NCBI RefSeq assembly: GCF_019511525.1
Contig: NZ_JAEUAT010000032.1
Span: 1-35,114, forward strand
Direction of reading: 5' to 3'
Length of the DNA stretch: 35,114 nucleotides
DNA from: Rhizobium cauense
GTDB lineage: Bacteria; Pseudomonadota; Alphaproteobacteria; Rhizobiales; Rhizobiaceae
In this document: positions 14,613-22,960 of the stretch, piece after piece
Numbering within the stretch: position 1 is the stretch's first letter
Layout of the letters: every line of letters begins with the position of its first letter
Notes under the pieces: model-generated
What the model saw: the letters and a program-made list of their open reading frames with translations, nothing else
Databases searched by the model: none
Told to the model about the DNA's origin: nothing
Position numbers and translations under genes: made by a program

Positions 14613-14762
14613 TCATCTTCGATTTTCATCAGTCGAGACCTGCAGCGTCTTAGCTTGCCACGACGATAAGAGCGTCGCATCTTGGTTGATCTCCGCATCG
14701 GTGAAGCGGTCGCCAAGCTCTCCCAACCGGTGATCTTCGAAATCCTCGGTAAGATACGACAC
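14613..14762 (-). CDS. Possible small protein downstream of msrB (49 aa)
   Basis: A GTG-initiated frame 22 bases after the msrB stop encodes an acidic peptide (Y-L-T-E-D-F-E-D-H-R-L-G-E-L-G, then F-T-D-A-E-I-N-Q-D-A). Its codon choice looks gene-like, with mostly G/C third bases, and GGGAG lies upstream at a long spacing of 12. It has no recognised family. It could be co-transcribed with msrB, or be the tail of a decayed gene. Confidence 0.3.
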   Translation of the reverse strand: MSYLTEDFEDHRLGELGDRFTDAEINQDATLLSSWQAKTLQVSTDENRR

Positions 14763-14784
14763 TGCTCGGTGCCGCTCCCAAGCG

Positions 14785-15273
14785 TCAGGCCGAGGCCGGA
14801 TGAAAAATGAGGGCGACGCCGTTCATGCAGTATCGCAGCCCGGTCGGCCTTGGGCCGTCGTCGAAGACGTGGCCGAGATGGCCGCCACAACGGCTGCAGT
14901 GAACCTCGGTACGCACCATGCCCATTGAGCTGTCCTGGGTGGTCGAGACCGCGCCCTCGATCGGCGCCCAGAAACTCGGCCAGCCCGTGCCGCTTTCGAA
15001 CTTTGTAGTCGACGAGAAGGCGTCCTGACCACAGCCTGCACAGGCGAAATTTCCCTTGCGGCGCTCGTTCAATAGTGGGCTGGTGAAGGGATACTCCGTC
15101 CCCTCCTTCCTCAGCACAGAGTACTGGTCGGTCGTAAGAATCCTTCTCCACTCTGCATCAGAATGTGAGACGGGGAAGTTCTGCGCCGCGACGGCTTTTC
15201 CATCAACGCAAGCAAAACGCGATGCTACGACACTGAGTCCCGCACCGACAAACAACAGGCGTCTGCTAAACAT
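14785..15273 (-). CDS. msrB: Exported peptide-methionine (R)-S-oxide reductase MsrB
   Basis: The 162-residue protein reduces methionine-R-sulfoxide in proteins. Structural zinc ligands are C78-A-G-C81 and C126-S-R-C129. The catalytic Cys is C149 in R-Y-C-M-N-G-V-A-L, and G-T-G-W-P-S-F-W is the substrate-binding signature. The N-terminus, M-F-S-R-R-L-L-F-V-G-A-G-L-S-V-V-A, looks like a twin-arginine or Sec signal, so this copy probably works in the periplasm against oxidised envelope proteins. GAGG lies about six bases before the ATG. No msrA partner is adjacent. The enzyme assignment is firm; the export route is inferred. Confidence 0.92.
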   Translation of the reverse strand: MFSRRLLFVGAGLSVVASRFACVDGKAVAAQNFPVSHSDAEWRRILTTDQYSVLRKEGTEYPFTSPLLNERRKGNFACAGCGQDAFSSTTKFESGTGWPSFWAPIEGAVSTTQDSSMGMVRTEVHCSRCGGHLGHVFDDGPRPTGLRYCMNGVALIFHPASA

Positions 15274-15829
15274 GTTCGCTTCGCCTCACCTGACACACCA
15301 AGCCTCATGCCTGAAGCGGTATATTCCACTGCATATACAGCTTACCGGAACTACGTGAAAACGCCCGATTTTGTTACACACATGATGGTGAAACACCGAT
15401 ACGTGGAGGGCCGCTTAGTGGATTAGGCAATAGCCGCCAAGAAGCTCGCGAAACTGGAAATGCGCATTGGCAGATAGCGCTTGTCGCTTTGGTGGCCATG
15501 CTGGCATCGAAATATCCTACGGCAAACGGTAGCCGGTGGGGGCGACTGCATCGACTGCTGTTGGAAAATGTGCCGACCGTTGATCGCGCATGGACGCTGC
15601 ACTATGCGCCAGAACGGCGTGTGCCATGACTACGTCGCCGAAGAGGGTTAAGCATGCGGACGCTCAATCCTTCATCGCACCTTACCATGTGGAATGACCG
15701 TCTTACCGAGAGCTTCGGTGCGATTGCTAAAGTTCCTCCCACGCCTTCAAGTACCGATAGCCATGCGGAAATTTGAAACCTCTCGCTTCGACACTCGTAT
15801 CAAATGCATCCAACGGCATCGCGCACCGG
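15274..15829. other. Gap with no recognised gene between msrB and ureG
   Basis: Some 550 bases separate two leftward genes. A plus-strand stretch near 15500-15625 reads as a short gene-like fragment (N-G-S-R-W-G-R-L-H-R-L-L-L-E-N-V) without a good start, which may be the remains of a gene. No clear terminator for the urease series was found. Confidence 0.35.
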
Positions 15830-16441
15830 TTAGAGCCCACCTTGCACCTGAAGAAACTCAATGATGCTATCAACGCCCTTCCCTCTCTTCAGGTCCGAAA
15901 AAACGAACGGGCGGGTGGCGCGCATGCGGGTGGCATCTTGCTCCATGACCTCGAGATCGACGCCAACATACGCCGCGAGATCCATCTTATTGATGACCAG
16001 CAGGTCGGAGCGCGTGATGCCGGGACCGCCCTTGCGCGGAATTTCCTCTCCCTGGCAGACAGAGATTACGTAGATCGTCAGGTCTGCCAGATCCGGCGAG
16101 AAGGTTGCCGCCAGGTTGTCGCCGCCGGATTCGATGAAGACAACGTCGAGATCCGGAATACGCTCGTTGAGACCTGCGATGGCTTGCAGGTTGATCGAAG
16201 CATCCTCGCGGATCGCGGTATGTGGGCATCCGCCGGTCTCGACGCCGACGATCCTATCGGATGACAGCGCCTGCATGCGCACCAGCGCTTCAGCATCTTC
16301 TTTCGTGTAGATGTCGTTCGTGACAACGGCGACGGAATAGCGCTCGCGCATCGCCTTGCACAGCTTTTCCGTCAAGGCTGTCTTGCCGGAACCCACAGGA
16401 CCGCCGATGCCGACGCGCAGAGGACCGTTCTTCGATGCCAT
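15830..16441 (-). CDS. ureG: Urease accessory GTPase UreG
   Basis: The 203-residue SIMIBI GTPase delivers nickel to apo-urease together with UreF and UreD. The P-loop is G14-P-V-G-S-G-K-T21. The nickel-binding C72-P-H74 lies in T-G-G-C-P-H-T-A-I-R-E-D. E-S-G-G-D-N-L and the guanine-specificity N-K-M-D-L-A follow. The start at 16441 is fixed by GGGAGG six bases upstream and by the family's usual N-terminus; a 41-codon in-frame extension is rejected. It is the last gene of the leftward urease series, 119 bases after the urea-transporter gene. Confidence 0.96.
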   Translation of the reverse strand: MASKNGPLRVGIGGPVGSGKTALTEKLCKAMRERYSVAVVTNDIYTKEDAEALVRMQALSSDRIVGVETGGCPHTAIREDASINLQAIAGLNERIPDLDVVFIESGGDNLAATFSPDLADLTIYVISVCQGEEIPRKGGPGITRSDLLVINKMDLAAYVGVDLEVMEQDATRMRATRPFVFSDLKRGKGVDSIIEFLQVQGGL

Positions 16442-16560
16442 GTGAACCTCCCAAACCAATAGCGCGGGTGTGCGCGAGCCCAAAGCCAAGCAATAGAAAG
16501 ATCTGATGGAGCCGCAGCCCGGACTCAATCCGCGAAGTGCGGATGACGTTGACATGTTGA

Positions 16561-17553
16561 TCAATCAGTAGGCTCCTCCTCCGCTGCTGGTGCAAGCGAT
16601 TTGAACGCGCCTTGCCCCAGCAACATGAGCCAAGTCACGAGGACGAAGGTGGAGGTCAGGACCGGCATTCCGATCGGCTTGAGGAAAATGGCGACGGACG
16701 CCCAGAGCCAACTTGAGATGACAGCGCCAAAGACCGCATAGAGGAGGCTTCGCCAGGTCAACCCCAGGAAGACGCCCCCCAGTGCCATCGCGGTGAGTGC
16801 GGAGTTGTAGCCGAAGAGGCCGTCGCGAACCGCGCCCTCCGGGCCGCCGTAGACGGCTGCCACCAGCGTGCCAACTACCGCGCCAAGCAGCGCCATTGCA
16901 GCGGTGATACGGGAATTCAAGGCAATCGCGACCACGATGAGGTAGCCGGAAATCCAGTTATCCTGGAAGAATATTTGTCCGATCGAGGTGCCTATCCCCT
17001 CATACCAGGTCGCGAGGACATAGGGCACTGCTTCGGAAAACTGTTCGGGCGAGATCGGCTTGGCCATCGGCCCTGCATCGATCGCATCAAATTTTAGAAC
17101 CGCGAACAGAAACAGCCATCCGACAAGGACGAAAGGCATCGTCAAGGGCGCGGTCTTGTAGGGCGCCAGAACCGCTGCCATGCTCGCAAAAGCCATGGTG
17201 GTGAAGGCGGCGGCGCAGACAAGATAGACAACCATGGCAACTGACGGGATGGCACCCGTGCGGAAATCCTCACTGGTAAAGGCAACCAGCGCTAGCCCGA
17301 TCAGGGCACCATTGAAGCCATAAAGCCCGTCACGCATGATTGCCCTATCGGCCTTGAGGACAAGCGCGGTCGCCGTGCTCGAGATGACGCCCAGCACGCA
17401 GATCGCGGCATAGATCCATGAGTTCCACGCGAGCGCGGCAAGGATCACGAGCCCCGAAAGCGGATTGTTCTGAAAGACGACCTGGCCGACGCCGCGCAGC
17501 GACCAATCCACGAAGAACCAAGATGGATGATCACGGAAACGATCCAAATTCAT
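16561..17553 (-). CDS. Urea transporter (SLC14/UT family)
   Basis: The 330-residue inner-membrane protein has about ten hydrophobic spans. An internal duplication is plain: V-F-Q-N-N-P-L-S-G with L-A-W-N-S in the first half, and I-F-F-Q-D-N-W-I-S-G with I-A-L-N-S in the second, each followed by (M/V)-R-D-G-L-(Y/F)-G-(F/Y)-N. This two-fold repeat is typical of urea channels and transporters. It would let urea pass to the cytoplasmic urease. Its place between ureC and ureG in the same direction makes co-transcription with the enzyme genes likely. GAAGGAG precedes the ATG. Confidence 0.92.
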   Translation of the reverse strand: MNLDRFRDHPSWFFVDWSLRGVGQVVFQNNPLSGLVILAALAWNSWIYAAICVLGVISSTATALVLKADRAIMRDGLYGFNGALIGLALVAFTSEDFRTGAIPSVAMVVYLVCAAAFTTMAFASMAAVLAPYKTAPLTMPFVLVGWLFLFAVLKFDAIDAGPMAKPISPEQFSEAVPYVLATWYEGIGTSIGQIFFQDNWISGYLIVVAIALNSRITAAMALLGAVVGTLVAAVYGGPEGAVRDGLFGYNSALTAMALGGVFLGLTWRSLLYAVFGAVISSWLWASVAIFLKPIGMPVLTSTFVLVTWLMLLGQGAFKSLAPAAEEEPTD

Positions 17554-17657
17554 TGATCTCTGCTCCTTCGGCTAAACCCGGAAGCTTCAGCGTGCCTCGT
17601 TCCCTCGGCGTGTTCGTCCGGCTCTGGGCGCGACTTCACGCCCGAGCTTTCCCTACC

Positions 17658-19361
17658 CTAGAAGAGGAAGTAGCGCTGCGACATCGGTAACGCGTCCGCC
17701 GGCTCGCAGGTAATCAGCTGGCCATCGACGCGCACATTGTAATTCTGCGGATCGACTTCCAGCTTCGGCGTCAGATTGTTGTGGACCATGTCCTTCTTGC
17801 GCACCGTCCGCGTGCCTTTCACCGCCGCGAGCTGCTTGGACAGCTTCAGCTTCTCGCCGATCCCGTCGTCGAGTGCCGCCTGCGAGACGAATGTGACCCC
17901 CGTCGAACCAAGCGCCCTCCCCAGCACGCCATACATCGGACGGTAGTGCACCGGCTGAGGCGTCGAGATCGACGCGTTGGGATCACCCATGGGAGCGATC
18001 GCGATCATGCCACCGATCAAGACCAGCTGCGGCTTGATCCCGAAGAATGCCGGCTTCCAGAGTACGAGATCGGCGCGCTTGCCGACCTGGATAGAGCCAA
18101 TTTGATCGGCAAATCCATGTGTCAGGGCCGGGTTGATCGTGTATTTGGCGACGTAGCGCTTCACGCGGAAATTATCATTGCGGCCATTGTCCTCAGGTAG
18201 AGGACCGCGCTGCACTTTCATCTTGTGAGCCGTTTGCCAGCAGCGCAAGGTCGTCTCGCCAATGCGGCCCATCGCCTGCGAATCCGACGACATCATCGAA
18301 AACACGCCGAGATCGTGAAGAATATCTTCCGCCGCGATTGTCTCGCGCCGGATGCGAGACTCGGCGAATGCGACGTCCTCCGGGATCTGCGGGCTGAGGT
18401 GGTGGCAGACCATCAGCATGTCGAGATGCTCGTCGACGGTGTTGATCGTGTAGGGTCTTGTGGGGTTGGTGGACGAAGGAAGGACATTCTCCTCGCCCGC
18501 CGCCGTGATGATATCAGGAGCATGCCCGCCGCCGGCGCCCTCGGTGTGGAAGCTGTGGATCGTGCGTCCCTTCATGGCCGCGAAGGTGTCGCGTACGAAA
18601 CCACTCTCGTTGAGAGTATCGCTGTGAAGGGCGACCTGCACATCCATCTCGTCGGCGACTGTCAGGCAATTGTCGATCGCCGCGGGCGTGGTGCCCCAGT
18701 CCTCATGAAGTTTGAGCCCAACAACGCCGGCGCGGATCTGTTCGCGCAGCGGATCGGGCAGGCTGACGTTGCCTTTCCCGAGCAATCCTACGTTGATCGG
18801 CAGCGCTTCTGCCGCCTCTAGCATGCGGTGGATCGCCCATGGACCAGCCGTCACAGTGGTCGCGAGCGTGCCGACGGTCGGGCCGGCACCACCGCCGACA
18901 AGCGTGGTAGTGCCGCTTGCCAGCGCTTCTTCCGCCTGCTGCGGGGCGATGAAATGAATGTGCGTATCTATTCCGCCCGCAGTGAGAATCTTGCCTTCTC
19001 CGGCAATGACATCCGTCGCGCCGCCGACCACGATTGTCACGCCCGGCTGGATATCGGGATTGCCTGACTTTCCGATTCCAGAGATCCGTCCGTTCTTGAT
19101 GCCGACATCGGCTTTGATAATGCCCCAGTGGTCGACAATGATGACATTGGTGATGACGACGTCGGCGACCTCGGCGTACGGACGCTGACCCTGCCCCATA
19201 CCATCTCGGATCACCTTGCCTCCGCCAAAGGTTACCTCCTCACCGTAGACCGTGCGGTCCTCCTCGACCTCGATGACGAGTTCGGTATCGGCCAGCCGAA
19301 TTCGGTCGCCCTTGGTGGGGCCATAGAGATCGGCATAGGTCTGCCTTGTGATTGTTGCCAT
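17658..19361 (-). CDS. ureC: Urease subunit alpha UreC
   Basis: The 567-residue catalytic subunit hydrolyses urea to ammonia and carbamate with two nickel ions. Counted from the second Met, ligands fall at the classical Klebsiella positions: H134 and H136 (T-H-I-H), carbamylated K217 (G-L-K-L-H), H246, H272 and D360. The flap Cys319 with H320 is in V-C-H-H-L. The length equals that of Klebsiella UreC. Two ATGs are adjacent (19364 and 19361); the second is better spaced from GGAGG. It follows ureB by only a few bases. All active-site residues seen are intact, so the enzyme should be functional once nickel is loaded. Confidence 0.97.
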   Translation of the reverse strand: MATITRQTYADLYGPTKGDRIRLADTELVIEVEEDRTVYGEEVTFGGGKVIRDGMGQGQRPYAEVADVVITNVIIVDHWGIIKADVGIKNGRISGIGKSGNPDIQPGVTIVVGGATDVIAGEGKILTAGGIDTHIHFIAPQQAEEALASGTTTLVGGGAGPTVGTLATTVTAGPWAIHRMLEAAEALPINVGLLGKGNVSLPDPLREQIRAGVVGLKLHEDWGTTPAAIDNCLTVADEMDVQVALHSDTLNESGFVRDTFAAMKGRTIHSFHTEGAGGGHAPDIITAAGEENVLPSSTNPTRPYTINTVDEHLDMLMVCHHLSPQIPEDVAFAESRIRRETIAAEDILHDLGVFSMMSSDSQAMGRIGETTLRCWQTAHKMKVQRGPLPEDNGRNDNFRVKRYVAKYTINPALTHGFADQIGSIQVGKRADLVLWKPAFFGIKPQLVLIGGMIAIAPMGDPNASISTPQPVHYRPMYGVLGRALGSTGVTFVSQAALDDGIGEKLKLSKQLAAVKGTRTVRKKDMVHNNLTPKLEVDPQNYNVRVDGQLITCEPADALPMSQRYFLF

Positions 19362-19370
19362 CATAGCCTC

Positions 19371-19676
19371 CTACAGCTTGCCCATGACCTTGGCGTTGAA
19401 CCCGTAAACTTCACGCTTGCCGTCGAGCGCCACAAGCTCCACGGTTCGTTCCTGCCCCGGTTCGAAACGGACCGCCGTGCCCGCCGGAATGTTGAGGCGA
19501 AATCCACGCGTGGGCTCACGGTCGAACAGAAGAGCCTCGTTCGTCTCGTAGAAATGATAGTGAGAGCCGACCTGAATCGGTCTGTCGCCGGAGTTGGCGA
19601 CGTCGACCTTTTGGGTTTGCCGGTCCGCATTGAGTTCAATCGAGCCATTCTCGATAAAATATTCGCCGGGGATCAT
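19371..19676 (-). CDS. ureB: Urease subunit beta UreB
   Basis: The 101-residue beta subunit is a structural partner in the (UreABC)3 complex. Family hallmarks are M-I-P-G-E at the N-terminus, G-D-R-P-I-Q-V-G-S-H-Y-H-F-Y-E, and R-F-E-P-G-Q near the middle. It lies between ureA (10 bases upstream) and ureC, with separate subunits as in most bacteria and not fused as in Helicobacter. Confidence 0.97.
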   Translation of the reverse strand: MIPGEYFIENGSIELNADRQTQKVDVANSGDRPIQVGSHYHFYETNEALLFDREPTRGFRLNIPAGTAVRFEPGQERTVELVALDGKREVYGFNAKVMGKL

Positions 19677-19686
19677 GTTGGCCTCC

Positions 19687-19989
19687 TCACGGGATCGGGT
19701 TATGGACGGTGACGAGCTTAGTTCCGTCGGGAAAGGTTGCCTCCACCTGGATGTCGTGGATCATCTCGGGCACGCCCTCCATGACCTCGTCGCGGGTCAA
19801 GAGCGTTGCGCCGTAGGACATGAGGTCCGCCACAGTTCGCCCCTCACGGGCGCCCTCCAGGAGGGCCGCCGAGATATAGGCTATGACTTCAGGATAATTC
19901 AGCTTCAGGCCCTTCGCCCTCCGCCGCTCCGCAACCAACCCGGCTGTAAAAATCAGGAGCTTATCTCTTTCACGCGGTAGCAGTTCCAT
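19687..19989 (-). CDS. ureA: Urease subunit gamma UreA
   Basis: The 100-residue gamma subunit is recognised by M-E-L-L-P-R-E-R-D-K-L, L-N-Y-P-E-V-I-A-Y-I-S and the C-terminal V-T-V-H-N-P-I. It is the first structural urease gene, 24 bases after ureD, and GGAGG precedes the ATG. Size and sequence are normal. Confidence 0.97.
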   Translation of the reverse strand: MELLPRERDKLLIFTAGLVAERRRAKGLKLNYPEVIAYISAALLEGAREGRTVADLMSYGATLLTRDEVMEGVPEMIHDIQVEATFPDGTKLVTVHNPIP

Positions 19990-20013
19990 GAGTTTGCCTC
20001 CTTGTTTTGCTGT

Positions 20014-20838
20014 TCACGTTGCCCAGATGCGTGGAGCGACGGCCTTCTTCATCAGGCCGCGTTCACGAAGGATGCTCCACGCTTGCAGAAAAAGTGACTT
20101 GCCCTCCGACATGCGCCGGCCGAGGTAGCGGCAAACGATCACGCGCTCGAGCTGGCTGGCCGAAAAGACGCCGCAAGCCTGCGCGCCGAGTTCGTTGCGG
20201 ATGTGCTCGACAGTGTTTTCCAGCACTACCCCCGCATATACCATCGTTCCGACAATAGGCTTTCCGGCAAAGAAGACCGGCGCGTCCAGGACCTCCGGCG
20301 CGTGAGAGAACGCCATTCGTTCGAACCAGATGAGCTCATCGTTGCGAAAAATCTCGACGCGCTGGGCAAACCGTCCGCTTGCAAAGCCCTCGCCCGCGGC
20401 GGGGCGACCGAGACTGACGAAGTCCCAACCAACATAGGTTGCGTCCTCGGCGAGCGTAACGCGTGTGTTGATCGAGGCATCCGCTCCTTCAAAAAGGATT
20501 GTCTCCTGCGGAAGATTTTCGCAGACCGCGCCGGCGCCGGCATCGATGCGCATGCGCTGCGTGCTCGTGCCACTTTCGCTGCGGTAGAACTTCGTCGCGC
20601 CCGGTGTGGTGAGAACACAGCGCGCCTGAGGCGCAAGACGGCAGGTGATATTGAGAACATCGCCGCCTGCCACACCACCGGGCGGATGCAGTATGTAGAC
20701 GTGGGCGGAACCATCATCCTCGGGATGAAAGGCGCGCTGCACCGCAAGCGGCCCGACATGCCGTCTGCGCATCAGGCGCGTTTTCCCGTCGGAGTTCGCA
20801 AACCACAAATCAAGCTCGGCGTGCCAACCATTCGCCAT
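20014..20838 (-). CDS. ureD: Urease accessory protein UreD
   Basis: The 274-residue scaffold protein binds apo-urease and UreF during nickel insertion. Family landmarks are H-P-E-D, Y-I-L-H-P-P-G-G-V-A-G-G-D, T-T-P-G-A-T-K-F-Y-R and L-P-Q-E-T-I-L-F. The ATG at 20838 is chosen because GGGAAGGGG lies about nine bases upstream; a 20-codon extension lacks support. It precedes ureA closely and reads in the same direction, which fits one transcript. Confidence 0.95.
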   Translation of the reverse strand: MANGWHAELDLWFANSDGKTRLMRRRHVGPLAVQRAFHPEDDGSAHVYILHPPGGVAGGDVLNITCRLAPQARCVLTTPGATKFYRSESGTSTQRMRIDAGAGAVCENLPQETILFEGADASINTRVTLAEDATYVGWDFVSLGRPAAGEGFASGRFAQRVEIFRNDELIWFERMAFSHAPEVLDAPVFFAGKPIVGTMVYAGVVLENTVEHIRNELGAQACGVFSASQLERVIVCRYLGRRMSEGKSLFLQAWSILRERGLMKKAVAPRIWAT

Positions 20839-20933
20839 TGGCGAAAACCCCTTCCCAATTCGGCCTTGCGGCCTGTCACTGCTACATCGACGTCTCATTT
20901 CCGCTCTAGTCGAACGCGATCACACAAGCGCTC

Positions 20934-21473
20934 TCACGCGGGCTCATTTGGTCTCTTCTTATCGGGTCCCTCGCTTCTCTCGTGCCGCGACTCTTCCGCC
21001 AATTGGTGCGAACTGGCCGTCAACTTCATCGCGCCCGCCAAAAGGAGCGCCGACACCGGAAGTACAAGTGCTTCCCACTGCGGGGGCGTTTGCACTTCAC
21101 CCACCTGAGCGGCGAAATGCACGACCAGATAGAGAATGATCATCTGGAAGAAGAGATTTTTCAGTTCAGCGACAGTATCGATGATCATCCATTGTGGCAG
21201 TCTCGTTCGCTCTTCTGGCGGGATATCGAGGGCAAAGCCAAGGGCGATGCCGCAGCCGACCACCATCAGGACAATACCCAGGAGAATTTTGTCCGTGGCG
21301 CGAAGGACCGAGACAATGACCGACATATCCGGATTGAGCCGTATCATCCGGAAGGTCTCCACGAGCATCAAAATGGCCTCCCAGAACATCAGGAAAGCGC
21401 CGAACAATACGCCCGCGGCAGCAAGTATGAGAATGGACCGGAGCCCGCGGAACAAAGAAATCAAGGCACTCAT
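20934..21473 (-). CDS. YqhA/UPF0114-family membrane protein
   Basis: The 179-residue inner-membrane protein has about four hydrophobic segments. The family-like stretch includes T-D-K-I-L-L-G-I-V-L-M-V-V-G-C-G-I-A-L and L-P-Q-W-M-I-I-D-T-V-A-E-L-K, followed by a charged C-terminal tail (E-E-S-R-H-E-R-S-E). AAGGAGG touches the ATG at 21473 with no spacing, so translation may start at the TTG three codons later. The function of UPF0114 is unknown. It lies between ureF and ureD in the same direction, an unusual place; a link to urea or ammonia transport is only a guess. Confidence 0.72.
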   Translation of the reverse strand: MSALISLFRGLRSILILAAAGVLFGAFLMFWEAILMLVETFRMIRLNPDMSVIVSVLRATDKILLGIVLMVVGCGIALGFALDIPPEERTRLPQWMIIDTVAELKNLFFQMIILYLVVHFAAQVGEVQTPPQWEALVLPVSALLLAGAMKLTASSHQLAEESRHERSEGPDKKRPNEPA

Positions 21474-21528
21474 CCTCCTTGGATTGCTTGGGCTGCGTGC
21501 TTCGCAGCTTGCCGGGGCTCCTCGGCGT

Positions 21529-22209
21529 CTAGGAACGAAAAAGCCGGCTGTATTGCGTTTCATGCCATGCGCTTGCCATTGCCATTGCCGGCGCTGCATT
21601 GCCGATCTCGTCGTCACCTGCGGTTTCCGCCTTGCGAGCAGCGCGCTCTATGACATCAGCGGCCGCGATGAGCAGGCGCTGGCCGGCTGTATGTCCGAGC
21701 GGCACCAGGCGAATGGCTGCCGACACCTGCCCTTCCACAGCAGTCCACAACAATCCACGCAGCGCATCAGCAGACGCGATCTTCCAATGGGTGGTGGCGA
21801 GAGCAAAGACTGCCGGGTAGGTCAGCCTCGCCGCTCTAAAGGAATTCGCGGAGGAGACGCCCAGATCACAAAGAACCTTGAGCATCGATGCACCCATTTG
21901 CTTGTCCTCCAACTCCACCTCCATGCTTTCACGCGCCGCCGAGAGCCATGCGTCGGCTTTTAGAAACGCCGCGCGGTCATCCGCTTCCAGCGCATGCCAC
22001 ATGCGCAAAAACAGTGCCGCATCGCAGACGGCATAGCTGTGTTCGATCAGCCCGAATATCCAGTCGCGGGCGGTTGCCTCGTCGCAAACCGTGCGATCCT
22101 GGACCGCCCATTCGAGGCCACGGGAATATGCGAACGCACCAACCGGCTGACTTGGACTCACTAGCCGCAGTAGCTGGAGGGGCAGGCCGCCTGATGTTGA
22201 TTGGAACAT
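21529..22209 (-). CDS. ureF: Urease accessory protein UreF
   Basis: The 226-residue protein joins UreD and UreG in the nickel-insertion complex. Its family features are L-V-S-P-S-Q-P-V-G-A-F-A-Y-S-R-G-L-E near the N-terminus, a mostly helical body and a tail ending Q-Y-S-R-L-F-R-S. The ATG at 22209 has GGGAG seven bases upstream; a GTG one codon earlier is possible. ureF here precedes ureD and the structural genes, whereas in common operons it follows ureC and ureE. Confidence 0.94.
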   Translation of the reverse strand: MFQSTSGGLPLQLLRLVSPSQPVGAFAYSRGLEWAVQDRTVCDEATARDWIFGLIEHSYAVCDAALFLRMWHALEADDRAAFLKADAWLSAARESMEVELEDKQMGASMLKVLCDLGVSSANSFRAARLTYPAVFALATTHWKIASADALRGLLWTAVEGQVSAAIRLVPLGHTAGQRLLIAAADVIERAARKAETAGDDEIGNAAPAMAMASAWHETQYSRLFRS

Positions 22210-22278
22210 CACATATCTCCCGAAGCGCTTACCAGAAGCCGGCCGTTGAATTACAAGTGATCGAACTGTTTATGCCCT

Positions 22279-22860
22279 TCAACTCGCCAGCAACAGCGCA
22301 CCGCCAAGTGCCGTGGCACCGCCGGCGATCCGCAAGGCTGTCGTGCTTTGCGTCAGACGGCCGAGGGCTATGCCCAGTCCGATTCCCAGCGCATGCAGGG
22401 ATGCCGTCGCGAGGACAAAGCCTACACCGAAAGAAAATGCGCTTGCACCTGCCATCTCGGCGCCATGCGCATGCCCGTGGAAAAATGCGAAGCCGCCGAC
22501 AACTGCGGCGACAAGCGTGGGCGAAGTCGTCGGCCGCGCGATGGCAGCCACCAGTCCGATGACGACAGCCGATGCGAGAATAACCGGCTCAACGAAAGGC
22601 AGAGGCACACCGGCGAGTGCTGCGGCAAAGCCGAGGAGCATAACACTGACGAAGACTGCAGGAATAACGAGCCTTGCTCGGCTTCCGAGCATGACCGCGG
22701 CGAGACCAACCGCGACCATGGCCAGAACATGATCCAGCCCCGAAAGAGGATGCAGGAAGCCGGAAATGAAGGAACCATGATCACTATGACCAACATGCGC
22801 GAATGCCGGCGTACTGACCATCAGCAACGGCGCAAGGATCAGAAGATGCATCTTTTTCAT
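22279..22860 (-). CDS. ureJ: HupE/UreJ-family nickel permease
   Basis: The 193-residue membrane protein has a cleavable-looking signal (M-K-K-M-H-L-L-I-L, P-A-F-A). The family signature H-V-G-H-S-D-H-G and H-P-L-S-G-L-D-H-V-L-A-M-V-A-V-G-L follows, and a second H-rich site F-F-H-G-H-A-H-G lies further on. About six hydrophobic spans are visible. HupE and UreJ proteins are thought to take up nickel for hydrogenase or urease. Its place 70 bases before ureF points to urease supply. AGGGAGA lies eight bases before the ATG. Confidence 0.9.
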   Translation of the reverse strand: MKKMHLLILAPLLMVSTPAFAHVGHSDHGSFISGFLHPLSGLDHVLAMVAVGLAAVMLGSRARLVIPAVFVSVMLLGFAAALAGVPLPFVEPVILASAVVIGLVAAIARPTTSPTLVAAVVGGFAFFHGHAHGAEMAGASAFSFGVGFVLATASLHALGIGLGIALGRLTQSTTALRIAGGATALGGALLLAS

Positions 22861-22960
22861 GGCACGAATCTCCCTAAGGTTGATAAACTAGGAACGATTG
22901 ACATCCAGTAGCTTAGGCACTCCATCGAACTCATGCTCTTATGGGCCAATCGGGGCCTGG

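Noticed and set aside
16442..16564. A 41-codon N-terminal extension of UreG
   Set aside because: UreG normally begins just before the P-loop, and a strong ribosome site supports the start at 16441.
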